Shown: positions 55,636 to 64,000 of the stretch, in pieces
How positions within the stretch are numbered: the stretch's first letter is position 1
How the letters are laid out: the number at the start of each line of letters is the position of its first letter
Made by a program: the position numbers and the translations under genes
Assembly (NCBI GenBank): GCA_003665825.1
Contig: QPFY01000021.1
Span: 186,001 to 250,000, forward strand
Reading direction: 5' to 3'
DNA length: 64,000 nucleotides
DNA from: Microbotryum silenes-acaulis
Taxonomy: Eukaryota; Basidiomycota; Microbotryomycetes; Microbotryales; Microbotryaceae
The notes under the pieces: generated by a model
The model's input: the letters and a program-made list of their open reading frames with translations, nothing else
The model's database searches: none
Told to the model about the DNA's origin: nothing

Positions 55636-58047
55636 ATGCTTGCACCACGCTACGGTGCTTCCCCACTGCTCCGTAATCGCCTCAGCGCTTCATCATCCCG
55701 TCGTCACGGCTCGTCGACCTCGCACCGAGTACGTTCGATCGTACTCCTCCCTTCGAGAACGATCATCCTCCTCGTCGTCTTTTACGCCGAGTACGCCACC
55801 TTTTACCTCCCCACTTCGTCCTGTCGATTCGATGATACACCTTCGAGCGAGGGCAAGGTCTGGAAACCGCTCGCGCCGCCATTGAAGAGGGCCGACAGCG
55901 CGACCGAACCCGCGGCGAGGTCACCGAGCTTTGGCGATTGGGAGGATGATCCTAGGTGGAAGGGGGATAAACCTTGGCATATCTTGGTCGTTTCCGTAAG
56001 CGCTCACAGAGCCGATAGTGAGCCAACTGGCCGACAGAAGCTCATATAAGCGAAATTATCCCTGGCCCACTCGCTCCCCTGCCCTCACAGGATCCTCAAA
56101 TTTTGGATATGAGATCCTACCCCGGTCGGTCGTGGATAGGACGCTACCTCGGCATCAAATTTACGGATGCGTACATCAGGAAAGCGTGGAGATTCGTCAG
56201 CAAAGCTTCGGGCCTACATGGCAAGATCGATTCAGTCGTTTGGCTCGGCGACTTGCTCGATTCAGGAGTCGAGAACGTCGATGTCGTCGAGTGAGTTTGG
56301 CAGGATGAGTGGGTTCAAGTTTCTAGTTCATCGGAGTTGACCTCAAAAAAAGCGATTGCTTATTATTCAGACACGCCACGTACTCGTCCCGATTCTTTCG
56401 ATTATTCCCTCCACCGCCGTCCACTCTTTCAAAATCGCCTTCCACCATCTACATACCTGGAAATCATGATCTGGGACTTCACAACCCTTCCTCGACGCTT
56501 TCGTCGAACGGAAGAAAGCGGTTCCGAGATACTTTTGGGCCGACGAACGGAATCGTTGAAGCTGGGGGTTGGGAACTCGTTTGGGTCGATGCGATGGCGG
56601 TGTTGGAACCCGGCGTTGAAGGGAGGGAAGCGAGGAATTGGATCGCGAGATTGGGCGAGAGTGAGTGAAACCCATTCTTCTTGAGAAGCAGGCGGGAAAA
56701 AGACGCTAAGGGGATCAATCGCCTGGCAGAAAAATCGAACCTCCCTCGGGTCCTCTTCACCCACATCCCATTATATCGACCCGAGGGGACGTTCTGTGGC
56801 GTCTCACGCGAGTCGCAGAACGCTCTACGTCAAGGCTCGGGGCTCAACTACCAGAATGAGTTGGACGAAGAAACCACGCAGTGGCTCGTTAGGACCTTGA
56901 AGCCGAATCTGGTCTACAGCGGCGACGATCATGACTCGTGCATCGTCAGACATCCCTTCTTGATCGACGGCGAAACACCACTGATTGAGACGACGGTCAA
57001 AGCATTCGTGAGTCGGGATCAATCGCTGTTTAGCTAGCAGTCGACACGATATCTCGTCGTACTGATGGCCTCTCATCCTTGCTTTAGTCCATGGCGATGG
57101 GGATCCATAGACCAGGATACCACCTCCTATCCCTCTACGCGCCCAAGGACAGCACAAACCCCTCAACCTCGGCGACCTTCACCCAAACGAACTGCGTCCT
57201 CCCCGACCAAATCTACCTCTGGACCCGAATCTACATCCCCTTGTACCTCCTCCTGATCGTGCTCTTCCTCGCACCAAAGTTGTGGAGAATGATCACGGGC
57301 TCATTGAAGCGATCGAGTGCGAGCGCTCGGTCGAATGGATTACCGATCCACCGGCATCGATCATCACTTTCGAGACAATGGTTGGGAAGAGGATCCAAAG
57401 TCGATGCTGGCTACGACGAGGCCGGTGATGATGACGACTCGCAGTTCCCATCGTTTTCGTTCCTCGCGACGCCAGGTGACGATTATGCGTATCATTCAGG
57501 CGTAGGCGCAGAGGAGTTGCCGACGAGTAGTTCGCCGAATCGAAGTCAGGGTCATTCGCGAAGATCGAGCTTGTTGGATGATGAAGATGAGGAGGAGGAG
57601 GAGCTCGAGTTGGGGAACAAGGTCCGGAGGTTGTCGAGGGTCTACATGTGGGAAAGTAAGGGAACTTTCATTGGGGGTGGCGGAGGTGCAGGAGGTGGGA
57701 GTGGAGGCGAGACGAGTCTACCCTTGCCGTTGTCCAGCTCGATGGGGAGGAGGCAGTTAACGAGTCGGCCGAGCAAGACGGCACAGACGTTGGTGAAGAT
57801 CGACGGGGCGCTGAACCGAGGGTTGGGGCCGATTTATCGGTACACTCTCAAGCCGGTATTGAGGGTCCTGAGAACAGCGCTCATCAGGGTATTGATGGCC
57901 CCGCTCCTGGTCGCAAGCAAGGTCGAAGAGATACTAGGGAGAACCAAATCCGGCGCGGTTTGGGTGCAGACAATGAGGCAGGTGCACGCCGTCGTCTGGC
58001 CAGGCGTTGTCCTATGGACGTTGGTTTGGGCCTGGTACGCGATTTAG
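55636..58047 (+). CDS. CDC1: Cdc1/Ted1/PGAP5-type metallophosphoesterase of the ER
   Basis: Six exons give about 690 residues. An N-terminal membrane segment (IVLLPSRTIILLVVFYAEYA) is followed by the metallophosphoesterase core: WHILVVS, LDMRSYPGRSWIGRYLGIKF, WLGDLLDSG (metal motif), IYIPGNHDLGLH (GNHD), RVLFTHIPLYRPEGT (TH) and NLVYSGDDHDSC (GDxHD in place of the usual GHxH). Further membrane segments follow (YIPLYLLLIVLFLAPK and, at the end, AVVWPGVVLWTLVWAWYAI). The MRSYPGR and GDDHD features match Cdc1/Ted1/PGAP5, which remove side ethanolamine phosphates from GPI glycans in the ER/Golgi using Mn2+. A long cytosolic Ser/acidic insert (LDDEDEEEEELEL) lies between. The junction near 56660-56692 has alternative splice choices. 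Confidence 0.87.
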
Positions 58048-58322
58048 TGGAGCACCTAGCCAGGATACGACGAAGCAGTATATGCACATCAAGCAATGTA
58101 ATAAGATGCAATGCAAGGCTCCTCGAGCAGAAGACCATTCGGCTACGACTGCGGAGTGCAGTTTAAGTTTTTGTAGGGAGGGGGGTCGGCCGAGGACAAA
58201 TGTTTTTCTTCTTCTCGCACACGTCGGCACAGAGACTATCTAACACACTGATCTGCGCTAAAGCAAATTATGGAGGGTGTGGGGTCTATACACGCGCCTC
58301 CTACAAAGATGAACCTGGCCGT

Positions 58323-59639
58323 CTACTTGGTCAACGAAGCCGAATGCTCCAAGTCGTGTTGACTCCCCTTCTTCCACCGGAACATGGACTCTTCCCTCTC
58401 GCGGCGCTTGACCTGATCTTCACTTTCTCCGCTTGCGGTGCTCGGGATCGCCGAAAGGCCGGCACTGGCAATGAGGACGGCGACTGCGAACGGAGGCGGA
58501 AGCGATGAGGTTGAGGTAATTCACCCACACAGGTTATTGCTTCCAGAAGAAGCTTACCGGTCAATCCTTGAGCGACCATTCGAGCTTGGACAAGCCTAGG
58601 ATTCCATTGTAGAGCGCTGGTCAGATTCCTCCGCACAAAAGTTTCGGGCTGCATGTCGAACTCACTTTTGCGCAAAGCTGAGGGGAGTCATGCTAATGTA
58701 TCCAAAAGATCCAACCATCGAAGCCGCCCATCTGTCAAGATCAAAACCCAGGCAGCAGGAAACGATTTCAAGAGTCGCAATGGAGTCAATATCGGCATCT
58801 AATGCGACGACGGAATAGGTCCCGCGGCCGACTCACGCTCCAAAGACGACACCGTAACGATGGGTCTTGCCGAATTCAATCAAAGCATCGCGCGTGCTGA
58901 GTGTTGGTCGATTCTCTTGCGTCTCGCCCGCGATACCCGCCTCTCGTTCCAATTGCATTCCTTGCTTCGCTTCCCTCGCGAGATCGCTGTCGGATCCGAT
59001 CGAGTACTTGGCGAGCTCATACTCTCGTGATGCGCTATCGGCTCCGATAATGAACGCTGCTGTCGTGACGGAACTGTTTGACACCAGAGTGTGTTCATTC
59101 AGCGAAGAAGTCTTGATGGGCTAATGATGACGGAGCGAATTGGGTGCCAACTCACGTGAGAGCGAACGCCTTGAGCGGCAGGGTGAGGCTCCTGTATGCC
59201 TTGACGCCACTGCGTTGTAGTGCGATGGAGCCCACAGCGCCGAAACCAAGTCCGATCGCGCCCGCTCGCAAACCTCCATAGACCGTGGCACTGTTGAAAG
59301 GGCACAGTATAGCTTTGATTCAGTATTCGGCCATGACAGCATCGACGGCTGACGTCGTCTGCTGCGAAAGCGGTGCGGATCGTCCGGGGGCGATCACGGC
59401 AGATCACAAAGGGGGGCACGCAGAATGGACTTACGATTGATGACTGACAGGAAAGGACAAGTCGTGGCCGTATCAGCGATCTGCCCCCCTAGAGTTTACT
59501 AGCCTGGCGGAATGCACCGAGAGGGCGGAACTCACTTTCGCTCATCCTGGACGTCCTTGACAGCCTGCCGAGATCGACCATCGGATTAGCAGCGATCTCC
59601 ACGATTAGTGCGGTACTATAGGCGACTGACCTTGACCAT
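58323..59639 (-). CDS. RCF2: RCF2-like respiratory supercomplex factor (HIG1 domain)
   Basis: Seven exons, the first only 9 nt (MVK, 59639-59631). They read AVKDVQDER, ATVYGGLRAGAIGLGFGAVG and YRSLTLPLKAFALT (N-terminal membrane pair), then SSVTTAAFIIGADSASREYE, a charged loop, FGKTHRYGVVFGAWAASMVG and SFGYISMTPLSFAQK. The HIG1 signature follows: LVQARMVAQGLT|VAVLIASAGLS, and a charged tail ends ESMFRWKKGSQHDLE. The two-part architecture, with an N-terminal hydrophobic domain and a C-terminal HIG1 hairpin, is that of fungal Rcf2, which associates with cytochrome bc1-oxidase supercomplexes in the inner mitochondrial membrane. Stop TAG at 58323-58325. It faces the Cdc1-like gene tail-to-tail and is divergent from DBP8 (about 330 bp). 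Confidence 0.85.
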
Positions 59640-59967
59640 GGTGAGATTAATAGAGTAGGGCTGGGGATCGGGATCGGGGGGAAATGCGGTTGGAAAACAG
59701 GTAAAAGTGTCTCGACGTGGAGGGTGCAGTAGAACGAACTCGATGTTTCGCTGGTCTAGCTTTCGGTGGCTGAAATCGATGGCCGAGCCGAGCCTGGCCG
59801 AGGGAAGCGTCGGCCGTTCTCGATTCCGGCCGCTTCCGACGGGCAAAGTCGGGCCATCATCGTCGGGTGAGGATTAGTAAGCAGCGCTCGCCGGTCTTGC
59901 ACTTCGCAGGCTCAGGCTCGCACTGACCGGTCGCCAACCTCCGTCAGGGTCATTCAAGCACTAGGAC

Positions 59968-62066
59968 ATGTCGAGCGATTCTTCATCCGATACCCAGTCG
60001 AGTATGAGCGACCCGACAACACAGCCACCGTCGAGATCGATGCCCGTGGCTACGACGTCACGAGTCACGTTGGAACATGCTGCTTCAAACGAGGATGCCG
60101 CGACGAACAAGCCGACCACGGCGACCACGGCCAAGGTGACGGAGAAGCTTCCTTCGACGACGACCAAGACCCCGACCTCGTTTGCACAGTTGGGCGTAGA
60201 ACGATTCTTGTGCAACGCCCTGCAAGCCATGTCAATTCGCCAGCCGACCGAGGTACAGGCGGCGTGCATCCCCCCCATTTTAGCTGGTCCGTCGCAGCCA
60301 CAACCCATTTCGTATCATGCATGACCTATCCTGTCGAATGCTCATAGTGGTACACCTGGTCTGTTTACAGGCAGCGACTGCATCGGAAGTGCGCAAACAG
60401 GCTCGGGAAAAACGATCGCGTTCGCCCTTCCCATCATGCAAGACCTCGCCAAAGATCCGCACGGCTTCTTTGCTCTCGTTCTCACTCCGACACGGTCAGT
60501 CCCTACCTTGATTGTAGCTCAGGGGAGCTACCAGCTCACTTTGCTTCTTTTACCTACTCAGTGAACTTGCTTTTCAAATCTCGGAGCAATTCAGGGTCAT
60601 CGGCGCGGCCGTGAACCTTCATTCGGCCGTCATCGTCGGAGGCATGGACATGATGGCCCAAGCGATCGAACTGCGTAAACGACCCCACGTCATCATCGCT
60701 ACACCGGGCCGTCTGGTTGACTTGATCAGGAGCAACAAGGACGAATGGAGCCTAGGCAAGATCAAGTATCTCGTAAGTCCGATGCTAGAATGTCGAAAAG
60801 AGATTGACGAGCAGACGAAACTGGAGAATTCGAACACGGCCTTGACCCCATCGCGTCCATTGAACTCATACAGGTCTTTGATGAAGCCGATCGGCTCTTG
60901 ACGCTGACATTCGCACCCGATTTGGCTTTCCTCGTTGATCAGTTGCCCTCTCAACGACAAAGTCTGCTCTTCACCGCCACCTTGACGGAGCCCGTGATGG
61001 CTCTCCAAAAGCGCCAGACGGTCCCCGGTAAAGCCCCGCCGTTCATCCACGTTTCTCGGAATGCGTGAGCACTCAATTCTCTCGAAACCTTTCATGCGAG
61101 AAAAGTCGAGCTGACAGCTCTCTCTGGAATGATCAGAATCACGACTCCGGCTGGGTTGGTGCAACGATATCTTTTCATTCCTTCCCAAGTACGCGAGGTG
61201 TACCTCGTCTACCTTCTATTGAATCTTTGCGACCTCACCGGTGCTCAACCCGTGCAAGCCAGTATTGATGCTTCAACTTTGAATCACAAAAGCCGTGGAG
61301 GGGAACGACCTTCGAAACGAACGAAACGTGCCAGTTCGCCTTCGGCCGAAGAAGCTTCGACCCCTCGATTACCCCAAACGATCCTCTTCGTGCCGCATTG
61401 CCGTACCGCCGCGCTCTTCACCTCACTGCTCGGTCATTTACCGAATCCGATTCCTTGTACGGCCCTGCACTCCCATCTCTCCCAACCGGAGCGATTGCAG
61501 TCACTGTCGTCATTCCGAAGGCAACAGGTACCGCTGCTCATCGCCACCGACGTCGGGAGTCGAGGATTGGACATTCCCGAAGTCGAAGTCGTGCTGAATT
61601 GGGAAGTACCCCGGGTTCCGGATGATTATGTTCATCGCGTAGGTAGGACCGCGCGTGCGGGTCGCAAAGGTACGAGTATTACCGTCGTCACGGAGGGAGA
61701 CGTCGAGTTGGTTCAGGCGCTTGAGGAACGTATCAGTACGTCTTGAGGGGTTGGGTTCGATTCGAGAAAGCGCGTGTTTGCGCGGGTCAATGACCACCCC
61801 CACGTCTCTTGGGTTACGCAGATACCAAATTGCACGAACTTGAGCTACCGGAAGAAGCTGTGTTGGAGTTGTTGAGCGCGGTTTCGATGGCCAAGAGGAT
61901 GGGTAACATGGAACTCGCGGATGGGTTCGGCAAGAGGCAAGAGACGAACAGAAAGAAGAACGCAATACTGCAGAGCAACGGAGGTGGCGCCAAAGCAAAC
62001 GCGGGAAACAAGTCCTCGATAGGCAAGTCTAAACGCGGCAAGACGGTCAAAGCTGCGGTGGTGTAG
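59968..62066 (+). CDS. DBP8: DEAD-box RNA helicase Dbp8 (DDX49)
   Basis: Seven exons. Ser/Thr-rich N-terminus, Q-motif [19 protein letters not shown] with [16 protein letters not shown], motif [20 protein letters not shown], Ia LTPTRELAFQI, GG in [11 protein letters not shown], Ib [36 protein letters not shown] (Thr in place of the usual Ser of SAT), then [13 protein letters not shown] (V) and [15 protein letters not shown] (VI). A lysine-rich tail ([22 protein letters not shown]) follows. An insert with [15 protein letters not shown] sits at the start of the second RecA domain. Dbp8 acts in the nucleolus in 18S rRNA maturation. The stop is at 62066, convergent with the U1-C gene. Confidence 0.93.
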
Positions 62067-62375
62067 GAAGGATTTGTTGGTGTGTTGCCAACCAAGAGTG
62101 CTGGAATGTAGATTGTTTGGGGGCGCTTCTTTTGCTTTGATCGTGACGATCGTGCAAACTACGGCATACCCGGACAGCCTCGAGCTGACTTGGCAGTGAA
62201 AGCCTTTCGACAAGAGTGAACGACCCCAAATCTTTGTTTAGGCCTGCTAGGCTATGATTACAAACGCCGATGAACGGCGCGAAACTTTGCTTCCCAATCC
62301 TTGTTACAAGAGACCCAGCATTCTGGCTCGTTCCGGATTCAATCCACTGTGAACAGAGAATGAACGTCGAAACGG

Positions 62376-63662
62376 TTAGTGGGATTGCCAATTATTGGCG
62401 GGAATGGGATGATCTCGCACGGACTTGACAAGAGGGGCGCCTCCGCCATTGGGTGTCGGTAAAGGAGGTGTATCGAATGTTGTTGGGGCAGCGGACGCCG
62501 AGGCACCCGAGGTCGGCGGGAAGAAGTTCGGCGGTGGTTGCATCCCCGGCGGCGGTTGGAACCCTGAGTGTAGGCCGGCTCGACCGAGCAGTCAGCACAT
62601 GACCGAGCAGTCTGATGCATTGGTAATAGGTACATACCTGGTGGTGGCCCCGAGAGTTGGGGAGGGGGCGGGCCGCCTTGGTATCCCCCTTGATAGCCTA
62701 TGCGAAGGCTGTCAGCACCTTGACGAGCTCGACTCGGGGCAAAGGATGATATTCGCACACTCACCTTGTGGTGGTCCTTGATTCTGGTATCCACCAGGTC
62801 CGCGCATCAGAGGCGAGGGAGCACCATAGCCTGGAGGTGGGCCGTTGCCGAATCGTAAAGGTGGTCCACCGGGTTGGAAGCCGGGTGGGGGTCCTCCGAA
62901 ATTTCTCACTAGAGTCCGGGAATGAAGTCGGCGTGAGGGACCGTTTGTGGGAAGGGCAGCAGAGAGAGACGACGAAGCATCGAGGTGTGGTGCTTACTCT
63001 GTGGAGGCCCATTCATGTTGCCCATCATGCCGGGTCCCATGGGTAGCACTCGAGCAACACCGCCGGGGCCGCCTTCGTACTTGCGAGCAATCTGATCGAT
63101 CATGTCCTGAGCCTTGTCCGACCCGAGAGCTGTGAGCACGCGCACATCGTAGATTAGCCACCGAGAGCATCGAGTCAGCGATGAGTGCCCAATACTTGCA
63201 CGCATAGTAGTCTCGAACGTTGGTAAGGTGGTTACGGCCCGAGTTGTGGGCCTTGCGCACTGCGATTCGTTCAGGGGTGAGTCAATCGCGGTGATCACAC
63301 GCCATCAAGTTCCGCTGTAATGCTGGATTTACCAGAAGAACTGTCGTGAGTGAGAAACACGTCGCAGTAGTCGCAGTAATCTGTGTGGAAAGGCAACACG
63401 GAAGGGGTTGTGAGCACTCGAACCATTTTGTGGGCCCCGTCTCCCGCAGTGAGCCTGGCCGGTGGGGCCTTTGCGGATCGGGAGCGCAAGATGAATGTGG
63501 TAGAGGCTGTAGTAAAGGAGGACGGGGCTGTACTGGAGGCGGTGAGGTCACGTACACTGCAGCGGACGAAGGAGGGATCTCCAGTGAATCAGCTACGGCA
63601 CGAGAAGCGACACGTGAACCTGCATTGTGGAACAAGACAATCAGTGAACTCACTTTTCCCAT
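62376..63662 (-). CDS. YHC1: U1 small nuclear ribonucleoprotein C
   Basis: Exon 1 is 9 nt (MGK, 63662-63654). Exon 2 adds YYCDYCDVFLTHDSS, exon 3 VRKAHNSGRNHLTNVRDYYA: together the U1-C matrin-type zinc finger (C-x2-C, H-x5-H), which contacts the 5' splice site duplex and U1-70K. The next exon has DKAQDMIDQIARKYEGG, the helix conserved after the finger. The rest is the usual Gly/Pro-rich tail: FGGPPPGFQPGGPPLRFG, GGYQGGYQGGPPPPQL, MQPPPNFFPPTSG, ending PIPANNWQSH with TAA at 62376-62378. Seven exons in all keep the frame. The first exon is separated from the zinc finger by about 270 bp, a longer than average intron for this window. Confidence 0.92.
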
Positions 63663-64000
63663 GTTAGTCCCGGACGCCTGCGAATAGGCTCGGTACAACA
63701 ATGCGAAACGGGGTTTTGGTGGAGCGCGGAGAAGCCAAGCATGAGCGGTTTGAGATGCTATTAGTTATTAGCGCACCCAATTAGGACCCGGCTGGGAGCT
63801 GGCTGGAGCGCCGGCGCGACGACGGCCTGGCTCAGCATCAACCCAAGTCCAGCCAACCTCGTACGCTCCAATACCCAGGCTCCCAACCGTGTGGCCGGCC
63901 AGTGAATTGACCTGACAAAACACGCTTTCTTCGCCTTCCCGTCTGTTTACACAGTGAACCCTTCGCGCTCTCTTTTCAATCCGCTTGGAGAAGGCGAGCA
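63663..64000. other. Upstream region of the U1-C gene, no gene seen
   Basis: Promoter-side sequence to the end of the window. A T/C-rich stretch (tttcttcgccttcccgtctg) near 63929 resembles a fungal promoter or 5'UTR of a rightward gene starting beyond the window. Confidence 0.4.

Overview
The window is nuclear DNA of a basidiomycete fungus. Almost every gene carries several short spliceosomal introns (about 45-110 bp, GT-AG, donors often gtgagt or gtaagt). Codon use is GC-rich, genes are compact, and the proteins are fungal orthologues. The style (short introns, Ser/Thr-rich proteins, GC around 55 %) suggests Pucciniomycotina, possibly a microbotryomycete yeast or relative; that placement is inference. 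All exon structures here were read by eye.

Housekeeping genes, left to right: a 5'-truncated protein end (3-410); a broken C9orf78/Tls1-type splicing gene (866-2385); a secreted protein (2628-3393, -); a DUF1295 membrane reductase-like protein (7822-9453, -); an AlkB-type dioxygenase (9930-10664); a PPIL3-type cyclophilin (12776-14154, -) and a low-molecular-weight phosphatase (14528-15733, -); a large Ser/Thr-rich protein (15910-19218); a GH36 raffinose-synthase-like enzyme (19958-23116, -) divergent from a PLC-like phosphodiesterase (24478-26165); a zinc-finger-like gene (27196-29489); a mitoribosomal RNase III-fold protein (32026-33149, -) divergent from a GILT-like gene (33445-34481); a BSD-domain protein (41983-44187); a Ptc1-type PP2C (45175-47066, -); then a dense block with MIX23 (54556-55287, -), a Cdc1/PGAP5-type phosphoesterase (55636-58047), RCF2 (58323-59639, -), DBP8 (59968-62066) and U1-C (62376-63662, -).

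Accessory and mobile parts: a near-perfect 1.68-kb inverted repeat around a 0.6-kb spacer (3830-7801); a tyrosine-recombinase (DIRS/Ngaro-class) retroelement on the minus strand (about 36.1-41.7 kb) with Gag-like, RT-RNase H and recombinase ORFs, two of which carry 1-base frame breaks; a 240-265-bp repeat present both in the palindrome spacer and beside the retroelement; and a dispersed repeat shared between a pseudogene intron (about 1.9-2.16 kb) and 51.3-51.57 kb.

The most novel signal is a scattered family of small secreted-protein genes (31.2-31.6, 49.98-50.3, 52.06-52.5 and 53.5-54.0 kb, with a decayed relative at 29.7-30.1 kb). They have little in common except a hydrophobic N-terminus and a C-terminal C-x2-C-x3-C motif. 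In all four that motif is split by a phase-2 intron one residue after the first cysteine. Two members lie in a recent 1.2-kb tandem duplication.
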